Below, piece after piece: positions 12,950 through 24,863 of a stretch of DNA of 64,000 bases; within the stretch, counting starts at the first letter, position 1, and every line of letters begins with the position of its first letter. The position numbers and the translations under genes were made by a program. Location: assembly GCA_021234155.1 (NCBI GenBank), contig JAJEKV010000041.1:6193249-6257248 (forward strand), read 5' to 3'. The DNA is from Isoetes taiwanensis. Lineage: Eukaryota; Streptophyta; Lycopodiopsida; Isoetales; Isoetaceae. The notes below the pieces were generated by a model. The model did no database searches. It worked only from the letters and a program-made list of their open reading frames with translations, and was not told the origin of the DNA.

Positions 12950-13557
12950 GAAGGCAGAGTTCAGAACGCGTGGAAAGAAGAATTTTTTATATATTATGAA
13001 TTGGTTTATCGCAAGAAGCAGGTAACAAACCATTATATTTCTACATATTTTGCTCGGGCATTTGCTCTTCATTTGAAGGGATGCCTTATTGATTGGGCGG
13101 ATGTTGCTAAGACTGCCAAGGATCATGCCAAAACTTCAGATATTATAGGAACCTACAACAGAAAAATCGTCAAACATCAAGCAGGAGGTGGTATTGCATC
13201 AGAATGTTAGGGCTCTGGACTATTCTAAATCTGATGTTGACATAATAAACGAGTTACTTAAGCATGGTTCAGAGGAAAAAATTAACCTATTGAATGAATT
13301 GGAAGCACTGGAAGCAAAAAGGAGGGATGCATTGAAAGTGATCAACCGGATTGAGGATAGAAAGTATATGCTAGAAGAAGTTTTGCAGCAGATTTCCCTA
13401 AAAATAAATGACACAAAGTTGGAATTTGACAAGTTGGCCAATGATCCTGCTGGAAATCAAGTTAGCTATGGAGTGTTGAAATACAAGTTGGAAGACTTGG
13501 TTATGAGTAGAACAGAGAAGCAGCAGCAGCAGCAGCAGCACTGTGCTAAGCTGAAGA
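12950..13557 (+). pseudogene. Coiled-coil gene, truncated copy 1
   Basis: Same sequence as the gene end at 18600-19522, but cut by the duplication joint at 13557, where the frame runs into antisense gypsy/R sequence and stops at 13571. It keeps the candidate intron (donor at 13022, acceptor before 13149) and the coiled-coil region, with six CAG codons where copy 2 has five. It lacks the Cys-rich C-terminus. If transcribed it would give a chimeric, shortened product. Confidence 0.6.
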
Positions 13558-13655
13558 CATGGCAATGTTAAGGTGATGATGTGGAAGGAAATGATGATGT
13601 GGTAATATGAATTGGTAAGCAAGCAAGTTGGCAAAGAAATGGTGATTTGGAAAAA

Positions 13656-14205
13656 GTGACCAACAGACTGGCAGCTCCGGAATAAAGTATATAGAAATGC
13701 TCTTCCAAGGTCCATCTGGTACTGGCAGTGCCTGAAGAAGGCCATGAGGAAGATGCTTTGGAACATTCCCTCGACAGCAGATATCACAGGATCGAACAAA
13801 AACTTCGACAGAGCGACGAAGCCAAGGCCACCAATACTCTCGACTAATAAGTTCAAGAGTCTTGGCTACTCCAAAGTGTCCAGCCATAGGTGAACTCATG
13901 GCAAGCCTGAAGAACTTGAAGCCTAAAAGCACCATGTGACACATACAGAAGCCCATCACTAATAGGCCCATTTCAACCTCAAAACAATTATAGTTTGATC
14001 GCATTTGCTGAGAAGATGATGCAGAGCCGAGGTGTGAGAATGTATCTTGAGCCAATGATCGAAGGGCAGAGATGCTCGAACAGACTCCAAGAAGGCTGTA
14101 TTATGAGGCCTCTCGAACAAAGTGAGGGCCATAAACTGGAACTGATCAGGCCCTAGAATAACCTGCGATTGCTGATCAAATGTAGAATCACCTACCTTGG
14201 GCTGT
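13656..14205 (-). mobile_element. Ty3/gypsy integrase fragment (copy 2)
   Basis: Duplicate of 7976-8526 carried by the tandem duplication, with the same integrase zinc-binding region and Tyr-for-Asp core motif. A small block near 13960-13985 differs by several short deletions. Confidence 0.85.
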
Positions 14206-14209
14206 TAGA

Positions 14210-14725
14210 TTAGGTAAGAAGGTATTTTAAGGGTTCTTGAGACGAAGTAAAAAAATATCCCACAGGCCTATTCACAAAAATAAGCTCAAGGTATAAATAC
14301 GTTTCACGTCCCACTTTCTTGCTGCCTACATGGGGATCCACTTGGCCGAAGGGGATTGGGTGAAATAATGAGTAGACAAGTTGGCGTAGATAGGCCACTT
14401 TTTAGTTTTTTTTTTTAATTTGGGCACGATTTCCAAGGATTGAGATTTGGAAGTGAAAACAATGCCAAATCCAAAAAATTTAAAAGCCCAAACTCGTATT
14501 ATTTTGAGCTATAACTGATGGAAAAAGAAAAATTGGAAAATGGGCATTTTGTTTTCGGGAAAAAAAATGGTCAAAGATGGGTGAGTTGGCAAAATATGGT
14601 GATGATTTGGCAAAAGTAGGATGACATGGCAATATCAAGGTGATGATGTAGAAGGAAATGATGATATGGTAATATGAATTGGTAAGCAAGTAAGTTGGCA
14701 AAGAAATGGTGATTTGGAAAACGAA
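14210..14725. repeat. Direct repeat R, copy 3
   Basis: Duplicate of 8531-9049 within the second tandem copy, with single-base indels in homopolymers. Confidence 0.75.
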
Positions 14726-16074
14726 TCAAGATGAGATGTCAAATGTATGGTGAGATGGCAAAGTGAGTGATGAGGTGGCATATCACATGGTGATTTGGCA
14801 TATATTCTCAACATTTGATAGAGATACTAAGTGGAATTTTCAAGCACGATCTCCTCCCCGGAAGCAAGAGAAGGAATATGGGGTCAAACATGGTCAAATG
14901 AGGTCAAGAGGAAGTCAAGATGGCTAGGTGACGGAGGAAAAGGTAAAATGGAATTCAAATGCCAAGAACGAATAAAATAGTGAGTTGTACCACAAGGGTC
15001 TTCCAATCTTCAACTAGGGATCTCCATTGTTGCACTTTGACTTTGATGGGCATTGACTTGCATGTGGATCTTCAATTCTACACAACTTGGCCTTCATATC
15101 AATGCTCCTTGGTGAGGTCTTCAAATGGCACCTGCTGGAACATATTTTAGCTCAAATATATTTTAAAATTGTCTTCAGGTTGATTAAGATTCTTCTTGCA
15201 TTGTAAATTGCTTTCCAGCATACATTAATGGTACCCGTGGAGAACAAAAATATAAGAGATTGTCATAAAGAATAACACATAACTACATCTGTACCTTTTG
15301 GGCCTGAGGTGACACTAGAAATTCCTTTGTGGGGCTCCATAGGAGGGGACTGTTCTGCAATCTTCTCTAGAATTTGATCAAGTGCAGCATAGATCCAATC
15401 TAACTTCCAGCTTCATATCATGGCAATGCTATGATAGCCAAGTTTCGAGTTCAATCCTCCATGGGAGCATCCTAATTGGTTTGTTGGTTAAGGCAAACAT
15501 TGTAAGTCGTTATCAATCTCAAAAAATCCAAGGATTGAATCCTCATGGGCAAGGAGAAAGAATTGATATGGTTTGGGGGCTCATGGGAGATCTTTCTGCA
15601 AATATTATCGGCGACTGGCGAGTCTAGTTTCTTCTTTTTATTTTGTCATGTCTTATTGTGATTTTTCCCATGAAGAAGTTCTTCAACAAGCTGCAGCTCC
15701 TTAGAATGCCAACAACGCAGGGATGTTGGCCGTAATACGACATTGAAGGTGGTCGCCCCATTCTTGCACTCAATTGTCAGCACCTCCTACCCTCACATCC
15801 TTTTTTGTTCACACTCACCATCACAGTTTTGCCCTGGTGGATCTCAATCATCTTCTCCTCCACCTCATGTATCCCACATCAGAAACTACTCACTCGTCCT
15901 TCTACTTAGCATTTTCCCACTCATGAAAGTACCTACATTCACATTCCACGTTTAACCTCCCCACATCTTTCATAATCATTCTTTCCCCACCATGCCATGA
16001 GTTATCCACATATTTCCTTTGGCCCAACTCATATCACTGAGTATCAATTGTCTCCCTCTGTCTAGAATCCCCTT
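14726..16074. other. Duplicate of the unknown leader region
   Basis: Counterpart of 9050-10420 in tandem copy 2, including the tRNA-like boxes at about 15455-15595. No coding domain recognised. Confidence 0.4.
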
Positions 16075-16079
16075 AATGC

Positions 16080-17222
16080 ATATTACATGGGAGAACTCGA
16101 CCTTAACGAGGATGGTGATCCTCTTATTCTTGAAAATCCAAATATCAGCAACCTCCAACTCAAACCTCTTTTGGCACCAATTTGCATCCCTTATTCATGT
16201 CCCATTTAGCTCAACCTCCATCAGCTGCTCGGACATATGCTTTTCAACTAGGCAAACCTTCCCTACTCAATGGCCATTACCTAGTACTTTTCAACAATAA
16301 TCTATTGCTATGCTCCTATGACCCAGCTCACCTAAGGCCTCTCCAGTCACGGGTCTCAATCTCAAGCTTCCTTATCTAATTTTTGGGACGGCCAAAGGTA
16401 AACCCATTGAAGATCAAATTGCTAAAGCTCATATTGAAATTTAAAGCTCGCACTGTTCTCAGTAGACATTCACAGCCGCAGATAAAGTCTTACATGTTTT
16501 CGATCACGCTACACGGTGCTCCTCATCAATGGCTTATGGCTAACAAAAGTCATTGGAAGCAAAGCTAGACTTAAATGAAAATGGTGTTCTTAGAACATTG
16601 TGGTTTTTCTGCAGACATCAACATTTGAAGCAACTCAATGATATGCAATAATAGTCCACGTAGAATCTATCGCGGACCTTGCTGACCACTTGTTGATCAT
16701 TGTCAGCAAACTCAAGAATATCCCACTAAAAGTCAAAATATAGTATGGTTCTTCCAAGGTCTTCTGCCAGCTATCCATCTCATGATAGAGTATTTACCTT
16801 GAAACAAGTTAATGAATTTTTTAATCATCCGGTCTATGCATCTTCCCATGGTGTCCCTCTGACTAATCTTCCGTTACAGTGCCAATCCTTGTTGCTCAGA
16901 ATGTCATGCAACCCCAGCTATCTTTTTAACCACAAAGCAACGAAATTTGGTGTTACATCTGTAAATATCAGGATCATTTGGGAAATGAGCGTAACTCCAT
17001 GCTTGACCCCCACATTGTAAACGTGCAACATGTGTAATTGTATTAACAAAAATCTCAATACCCACCTCAACAATCTTCTCAGCAATCCTCTTCATCTTCC
17101 AATATATGTACTGCTTTCGATCCTTCCAAAGCACGGTGTTATCATTGCCACCAATGGGCACACAGTACCACGACATGTCCTACACTACCTCAAGTTCAAG
17201 ACTAGATTCTAGGCACCAATCA
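16080..17222 (+). pseudogene. Decayed retrotransposon gag with two zinc knuckles (copy 2)
   Basis: Duplicate of the gag remnant at 10420-11560, with the same pair of zinc-knuckle motifs and the same lesions. A few extra indels (for example near 16145 and 16660) change the frames again. Confidence 0.55.
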
Positions 17223-18123
17223 GACTACTTTCATCTATTTCACGCTTATCGGTTGTGGGTTGCCAATGGTAAGCAAGGCCCATGACCTTCTTCATGATGG
17301 CCTCCTCGTGCTCCTCAACAACAACAAAGCACTCCAGATCTCGTATCTGCACAATGGGTCCAGGAGGAAATCTTTTATATCCTCTCTTCAAAGGCCCTAG
17401 TCCAACCCTCAAATTGGATTAATTTGGTCTCATGACAAACCCACGGCAGTAGACAAGCTATGATGCCCACGATATGTAGTCAAGCTATTAAGTTGCTACT
17501 AGAGAGAGAATTAGAAAAATGGCCAGAGTTCCCAAGCTCATAACCTGAGCTCCATATGTCAGGAGTAGATGATCATGGGCTCTTTGGAAAGCTCGTGCAG
17601 AGAGATTCATGTTGATATATGATTCAGCCCAGATCTATTAAGTGAGATATCTGCTTATTGCACTTTTAAATTCGGGTGCCCCTTTTTGCCATGCATTCAC
17701 TATAGTTTTGACAGTAAGATACTTTTTATCATAACTCTTGATTCGCAACTCAATTTTGGATGATTTATTTTGCGTTGGAAGGGTCCCTTCAAGAATTTTC
17801 TAGTTGGTGAACAATATGGCCATGATTGATTATATTTTCTGAGTCCAAATAGCATTTTTATGGTCTGATTCAGTAAGATTTTTGAAAAGTTATGGCGAGA
17901 TCTACAATTTTGGGTTATCGATTTTGTTTCATTTCATATGTTTTGCCCAGATTGATTTGATTGCATTAATAAAACTTGTGTTTTATCATGGAAAATCCAA
18001 GAAGAAATAGTAATAAGGCCCTTCGTCCAAAACAAGATGTGCAGAAAAGGTATTAAATGTTTTACAAGATTTTGGATAATAGATAATTCTCGTCTGCTAA
18101 ATTTTTTTCCCCAAAACCCAGCT

Positions 18124-18160
18124 GGGTAAAAGCATGAAAGGGTGTCTAGAAATGTAGCCC
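18124..18160. mobile_element. Single MITE terminus (duplicate)
   Basis: Copy of the one-ended MITE terminus at 12468, carried by the tandem duplication. Confidence 0.7.
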
Positions 18161-18602
18161 TTTTTATACATATACATATGTACCCAATGCACAAATGAGG
18201 GAGTCCTATAATCATGAACCGCTAGTAACTGCCATGATTAATGCTATCCACCACTCTACAACCGCACTATTTTCGGATTTTAAATTTCTTTACCAAATTC
18301 TTGCCTGCTTTGCCTCGCATTCGCTATCGCACCCGTCCATTCTCTGCCTCCATTCTGATCACCAATTCTTGATCCAACTATGGCCCCAAAATCCGTTCCC
18401 CAACTCAGTGCTTGCTCTTCACCACAGTTGAACCAAGAAACCAGGAATTCCGGCAGTGGAAAATTACCAGCAAGGAGAAAATTTTTGGCAGTGATCCAAG
18501 CCAAAAACCTCCGTGAAAAACATGCCGAGATCCACATACCCGGACTCGAGGTAATTATGAATGAAGCATGGGGTTCAGCTCCAAAGAATAGAAGAGATTC
18601 AA

Positions 18603-19522
18603 GGAAGGCAGAGTTCAGAACGCGTGGAAAGAAGAATTTTTTATATATTATGAATTGGTTTATCGCAAGAAGCAGGTAACAAACCATTATATTTCTACAT
18701 ATTTTGCTCGGGCATTTGCTCTTCATTTGAAGGGATGCCTTATTGATTGGGCGGATGTTGCTAAGACTGCCAAGGATCATGCCAAAACTTCAGATATTAT
18801 AGGAACCTACAACAGAAAAATCGTCAAACATCAAGCAGGAGGTGGTATTGCATCAGAATGTTAGGGCTCTGGACTATTCTAAATCTGATGTTGACATAAT
18901 AAACGAGTTACTTAAGCATGGTTCAGAGGAAAAAATTAACCTATTGAATGAATTGGAAGCACTGGAAGCAAAAAGGAGGGATGCATTGAAAGTGATCAAC
19001 CGGATTGAGGATAGAAAGTATATGCTAGAAGAAGTTTTGCAGCAGATTTCCCTAAAAATAAATGACACAAAGTTGGAATTTGACAAGTTGGCCAATGATC
19101 CTGCTGGAAATCAAGTTAGCTATGGAGTGTTGAAATACAAGTTGGAAGACTTGGTTATGAGTAGAACAGAGAAGCAGCAGCAGCAGCAGCACTGTGCTAA
19201 GCTGAAGATTGGTTTGCAAGAAGCAACTAGACACATTGAAAAACATGAAATTTCAATTCAACAAGCAAATAAGAAACTTAGCTGCGTGGAACTTGTTCAA
19301 CAAAAGCATTCACAAATTTTGAATTTCATGGGGAGAGCAGGACCTATTGCTCTACACCCGAGGCCAAATCCTCTAGGAGCTACTTCTGTACAAGAGTTCA
19401 TCTCATTCAATTCGTGTATCTGTTGTGGCCAAGGCTTTGGCAAATCTGGTTTGGTGCTGCTGGTTCCTTGCAGAGATCCTTATTGCCTCTTTTGCTTGTC
19501 TTATCTCATATATGAAAAATAG
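18603..19522 (+). CDS. Coiled-coil protein with Cys-rich C-terminus (3' part of gene)
   Basis: Not a family I recognise. The long open frame (about 18803-19522) has no ATG before 19022. It opens right after a splice acceptor (…ATATTATAG|GAA), and a donor lies at 18676 (CAG|GTAACA). Joining these gives one frame: ...KEEFFIYYELVYRKKQ, then EPTTEKSSNIKQEVV... through to the stop. The product has a long charged coiled coil (SEEKINLLNELEALEAKRR onward), a short Gln run encoded by CAG repeats, and a C-terminal CICC...VPCRDPYCLFC motif. That motif recalls a RING or other zinc-binding knuckle but lacks the usual His. Start and upstream exons are not resolved. A truncated duplicate lies at 12950-13557. 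Confidence 0.5.
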
Positions 19523-19722
19523 AATTGTATAAAAGGCTGCATCTGGGATGAGGGCATTCAAAATCAGCTTGGTTTCCCTGCTGAACAAGGTATGCATTAT
19601 TCTAAATGTTCAATCTTAGATTGCTCTTGATTCATATTTGTTATTGTAATCTACATAGTTCTACATGTATGTCTTTTAGTGCATTGTTGTTCCTTGTATG
19701 TATTTTTTTATTGTACATCTGT

Positions 19723-20239
19723 TGTCATGAACCTGCGCGAAAACAAGAAAAATAAGTGCAAAATATGCAAGAAATACGAAAGAAATACGCCAAGATCGGC
19801 AAAGAATCTGATATATGAACAAGCATCACGAGTACAATGGCCCGAAGGCAAGTAGGAACACGAGACATATGCCTAGAAGGCCAAGACTGGCGTTGAACCG
19901 GAATGGTTCGACAAGAAGGAGATGGCTCCTCATATGTCTAGACCAACGGTCAGGATCATACCACTCCAATGGATGAGATCATGCCAAGTGTTGTGCCTGC
20001 ATATAGATTCTAGAATATTCTAGAACCTCCTAAAAATAACCTTGCATATGAGAAAGATGTGAGGAAATATTTTTAACAAATATTGGTAGCGCACTTGGCA
20101 AAGGTGTGTGACTCGCAAGTGAAAGGTTGTGAGTTCAAACTTTGTTTTACGCAACTACCCTTTGCATCCGTGTGACGACTATCTTTTGTAAATACGAGTA
20201 TAATGTTCGTATAATACGAATATCCGTATGGTCATCACA
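19723..20239 (-). repeat. Ty3/gypsy 3' LTR
   Basis: 517 bp. Read on the minus strand it begins TGTGATGACC and ends GGTTCATGACA (TG...CA). It matches the LTR at 45186-45693 along its whole length with about 10-15% differences by eye. Immediately upstream on the minus strand is the purine-rich GTAGGAGGAGGATGG, a typical polypurine tract for plus-strand priming. A tRNA-like A/B-box pair is present on the plus strand at about 20090-20150. The five bases outside (19718-19722, TCTGT) resemble TCTGC outside the other LTR. Confidence 0.85.
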
Positions 20240-21770
20240 CCATCCTCCTCCTACGACGGCGACGAATCCTTGGAGCTAGGGTCGGAGTACTCAAACTTAG
20301 TTTATCTGGGTAACGTCGGTGAAACTCTGCAATTTTATCATGAGCATTAGTCAGATTCTCGGCAAGTTCCCAGGTTTTATTACTTGGCGAGTAACCTTCC
20401 CAATCGACAAAGTAATACAATTGTCGACGAAGAAACTTGGAGTCCAAAATCTCTCGAACCTCGAACTCCTCATGATCATCAATTTCTACTGGTGGTGGCG
20501 GCAGAGGAATGCGATCCGGGAAAGTATTGACTGTGTAGGGCTCCAATAGAGAAACATGAAATACTGGATGAAGCCAAACAGCTGGCCGGAATACCACATT
20601 GCTGATCTGAGTCGTGGTCCGGTAAGGACCAAGGCAACGATAGTCAAGCTTGTTGCAGGGAAGTGAGGGAGGGAGGTCCCTATGAAGAAGCCAGACAAGG
20701 TCCCCAACGTGAAATTTAGGAGCTTCATGCCAATGCAAATCGACATAGTGCCGATAACGTTCCTGTGCTCGGTGAAGATGATACTGAAGATTCAATTGAA
20801 GAGCTTGGAGTTTCTCAAGTTGAAACTCGTCACTAGGATTGATCGAGTCACCGCCAGTGACAGTAGCGACCAATGAGGATGCTGACCAGAGTTCAGAAAG
20901 AACGGAGTCTGGCCATTAGAAGCATGTACTGAGTTATTATAGGCAAACTCAGCTAATGGAAGATAATCGACCCAATCATCCTGTTGATAACTGATGAAGC
21001 ACCTTAAATATTGCTCCAGAGACTGATTAGTGCGCTCTGCCTGCCCATTACTTTTGGGATGATGACCAGATGTCAATGAGCGGTCGATATGCAATAACTT
21101 CAAAAGTTGCTTCCAAAAACCTGCGACGAACTGCGGTCCACGATTGCCGAGCCGACGATAGTATCGGGCAAACCGTGAAGTCTAACTACTTCACGAAGAA
21201 GAAGAACCATTGTTCCCTTATTGGTGATGGTGATGTTGCAGGGAATAAAATGAGCCATCTTATAGATTAATAACAACCATGATGGCATCATAATCTCGAA
21301 AGATTGGCAACTCCGAAATAAAGTATATAGAAATGCTCTTCCAAGGTCCATCTGGTACTGGCAGTGGCTGAAGAAGGCCATGAGGAAGATGCTTTGGAAC
21401 CTTCGCTCGACAGCAGATATCACAGGATCAAACAAAAACTTCGACAGAGCGACAAAGCCCAGACCACCAATACTCTCGACTAATAAGTTCAAGAGTCTTG
21501 GCTACCCCAAAGTGTCCAGCCATAGGTGAATCATGGTAAGCCTGAAGAACCTGAAGCCTAAAAGCACCATGTGACACATACAGAAACCCATCATGGAATA
21601 GGAGTCCATTTTGAACCTCAAAACGGTCATAATCTAATCACATTTGCTGAGAAAATGATGCAGAGGCGAGGTGTGAGAATGTATCTTGAGCCAATGATCG
21701 GAGGGCAGAGATGCTCGAACAGACTCCAACACGGTTGTATCATGAGGCCTCTCGAACAAAATGAGGGCCA
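20240..21770 (-). pseudogene. Ty3/gypsy chromovirus: integrase and chromodomain, partial
   Basis: The minus strand encodes the integrase zinc-binding region (about 21500), parts of the catalytic core and C-terminal domain. It ends with a chromodomain at about 20250-20470 (VREILDSKFLRRQLYYFVDWEGY...TWE). Chromodomains bind methylated histone tails and steer integration of chromoviruses. The reading frame is broken by indels, including a 6-bp insertion at the second catalytic-Asp motif near 21150. Homology to the copy at 39860-45185 ends abruptly at 21770, so gag, protease and RT are missing. Confidence 0.88.
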
Positions 21771-24700
21771 AAATGAGGGGGATTTTTTTTGGAGGGTTTT
21801 TTTGAAGAGGGCATAGAGGGTTTTTACAAGGATCTATTTAAATATTACTATGCGGTAGAATGAATTATTGCCCAATTTACCTTGTCATTTAGCTCGAATG
21901 CACCTTAGTGACTAATACAAATCATGGCGATAAATAACAAAACACAAGTGGAAATATAGTTGTAAAACATGTTGAGGCCTGAGCTGCATCTATGCAAAGC
22001 TTACTTCTTCTATTTATACGTTTTTCAAAGCATTCCATGGAGTGGGAAGAGCCATTAGCAAGAGGATTTCTACAGTCTCTTTGAGGGCAATGAGTTGCGA
22101 GGATTAATCCCTCTACTAAAATAGTTCAATTTCTTCAGGTCCTTAGTCATATGGACCAATATGCTAGTCAAGTAGGCGTGAGTAGATATTTTCAACGACC
22201 AATATAAATATATTGCATTTATATGTGATCTTTCTCCCGTTGGCTTTCTGTCATCCAGTGAAACATAATGCAATGGTGGACTTATTACAAACTTAGTTAA
22301 TCTCAACATTGCATCTTCGACCATTGGATTTAATTCTTCCTTGCCATCTTACTTTTATTGCATGGCCTTACATGGTTCAGTTCTTGTAATAGCTTGGTCT
22401 TCTAGAGACAACTCATATTCCTGTACAACATAGACGGCATCATCAAAGAGTATAATGTATTTGGCTGATTTACCAACCCTAACTCTACACAGTTGGTGAG
22501 CCCCCTCGTCTAGACTACGGGTTGCATATCCTTCCCCAATATTAGTGTTGTTGTCCCTGGTCCATTTTAAAATTGTTTGATGGTTTTCTCATAACTGATA
22601 TGCATCAGCCAAATTCTAGTATGCAATGTTAACTACATGATGGAGTGCTATTCCTTCGTATTAAAGTACAAACCATGGTTCTACTCCAACAAAACTGTTC
22701 CTTATGAGCGCTTTGCAATTTGCACTTTGTATTATGCTTCTGTAAACATGCATTATAACAATGTCATCTTGTTTAGATAGCCAATCGACATGCATAGATT
22801 GAGATAGATTGGTGTTTAGTATTTGAGTTGCACTTGCTACATTGTCTCCATCTTTTATAATTTATCCCATCTGCTCACTCTTTGATGCTACCATGCAATC
22901 CAAAGCCTAAGGTAGCCAAGACTAACTTTTCCAAGCCACCAATTTAATAATTTTGAAAAGCTACTCATCATAGCTCGTAATATATCAAACATTCAAATAT
23001 GAACACCATATATTAGCGGCATTAAGTTCCCAAAATGTTGTTTGGGTGTGGTATTACATATGATTGTGCATGGTTTAAGGGTGTATTCGTATGCCAAAAT
23101 AGTATTATGCTGATGTCAGTAAATGGGGTGTGGGTTTTATAAGGTGTGGCATTTTTTTCCCTTTCTGTATTAGGAAAGTAGGATTCGTGTCGAATTTGGG
23201 CGTTAGGGCAGGGCATGGCGGAGTTCTTCCGTGGGCTGGCCGCCATGGCGAAAGTTATTGTGGCGGGTCCGTAGGGCAACCTACGTCTTCAAATCGATTC
23301 GGCAAAGAAGAAATATGGAGTTAATCTGGGAGGGTTTAGAGCAGAGAGGGCACAGATGCAGAATCCGACATCCTTCCTTCTGCCATAGACAAAAGCATGT
23401 TCGATTTCCTTCTGCCATAGCCAAAAGCAAGAAATATGATTTCGTTTTGTCTTGTAAGCCCTCTTTCTTCTTGTGCTTGTGTTTCGCTTCAACAGTGTTT
23501 GTCCGGTTTTGGCGATGGTGGTGTTTGATTTTGAGGTTTTCCTGAATCGCCTTTTTTAGGCGGGGTTCAAATCCCCATGCTTTCTCCTATCTTTAACGCC
23601 CAAGTATGCTAAATTTCAACTCCCCGTGCTTCATTATGTTGTTTGTTTGTTTCTTCTTGTTGGCGTAATGGCGGTGGATGCATAGGAGCTCATTCTTCAA
23701 AGAAAGAATGGAGGTCCCAGAACATGTGCGCGAGGTTGGTCTCAAGTTAAGTGAAGAGAATGAGGTTCGGCCATGCATTTAGACTTGCTTCATAGCGGAT
23801 ATGGTCGTTTAACTGTATGGTTGCAAAACAGCTTGAGTTGTTTGTTACTTGTGAGTATGTACGCACTTGACTTCAATCGAATACATCCTCATCCACCTTA
23901 GGGTGACGTGGAAATGGGGTTTTGACCCCATCTTGACTTAGATTGGAGGGCTCTGGTTTAGGGACAGGGCATATCATTGGGAATATGCCCTTTTTCGATG
24001 GTCAGGATTAGCGATTATAGAGGATTAGCGATTATAGAGGATTATAGAATGGGCATTATGTTGCATGTTGAATGCAAGGCAATATTGTTCACTTCCTTGT
24101 TGGATGTAAGATAGTATTGTTCACTATGGTACTTTTTATAGGCAATATGACTTTTTAATAAGGAGGTCATTTAGCGTATCGTAAGTAAAGATGGGCGTTG
24201 ACCTTGGTGCCCATTCACGGAAAAAAACAATTTTTCTAGTGTAAGCTAAAGGAACTTCGTATATAAAATATTCACAAAATTTGCAACTTGATATAGGCCT
24301 AATAATGATATAAGAGAAAGCCTAACTATGAAAAGGACCTTTTTTTGCAACTTGATATAACGATGGAAGAGAAAGCTTTATCTCTGGAAAAGGACGCCTT
24401 TTTTGAAGCTTTTTTTTTTTTTGTGTTCCATCGCATCTTTTTGGGTTGCCCCTAGGGGTGCAAACCCTCGTTTATGTGGGTATGTGGGCATATTCAAGTA
24501 TATGCTGGCATATACCTAGTATATGCTAATGACTGCTAAAAACTGGCTGCTGCGTGTAAATGGTCGGTCATCCAGCCCCATTATCAGCCTGCTACACAAA
24601 CGCTATCCGCGGGACTTGGCTATGGCTTCTGCACCTCGGATTCTGCCCTTCCTTCCGCGCCTTCCGTCAGGGTTCTGGCGAGTTGAGCACATGTTTATCC

Positions 24701-24863
24701 CTTCCTTATACCCTCTAGGGCATAATCTCATCTCCCTTAATCTCAGCTATGCAACTCTTGACGATTTTAGGCGGCAAATTGTGGCTTAAAAAGTTTTTCG
24801 AAGAAGCAGCATTTTTACCAATTAGACAACGATGGTGTAATTTAAAGACACATTTACACAGCG
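21771..24863. other. Junction block and upstream region of host gene
   Basis: Starts with a T/G-rich stretch (21783-21825) that has an imperfect inverted partner at 39805-39847. At 22070-22600 the minus strand holds a decayed coding remnant with several frames (including SAKYIILFDDAVYVVQEYE) that I cannot assign. An 88-codon ORF at 24523-24789 lies just upstream of the 7-exon gene and has no known motif. A 26-bp direct duplication is visible at about 24007-24050 (GGATTAGCGATTATAGA repeated). Confidence 0.4.

Larger units (their letters stand above)
7880..13557. repeat. Tandem duplication, copy 1 (5.68 kb)
   Basis: This segment is repeated immediately downstream (13558-19208) in the same orientation. 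The joint at 13556-13559 puts '...gctgaaga' next to 'catggcaatgtt', the sequence found at 7880. A 2-bp GA is shared at the breakpoint. Content: rest of repeat R, gypsy integrase fragment, second R, gag remnant, MITE end and 3' part of a coiled-coil gene, which is cut at 13557. The copies differ by few substitutions but many short clustered indels. Confidence 0.92.
13558..19208. repeat. Tandem duplication, copy 2 (5.65 kb)
   Basis: Second copy of 7880-13557. It ends at 'gctgaaga', after which the coiled-coil gene continues normally, so this copy carries the ancestral right junction. The ancestral left junction is that of copy 1. Substitutions relative to copy 1 are rare (for example 11701/17342-type A/G changes), while short complex indels are frequent. 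Confidence 0.92.

Noticed and set aside
23560..23582. tRNA-like T-arm (GGGGTTCAAATCCCC)
   Set aside because: The rest of the cloverleaf is absent.
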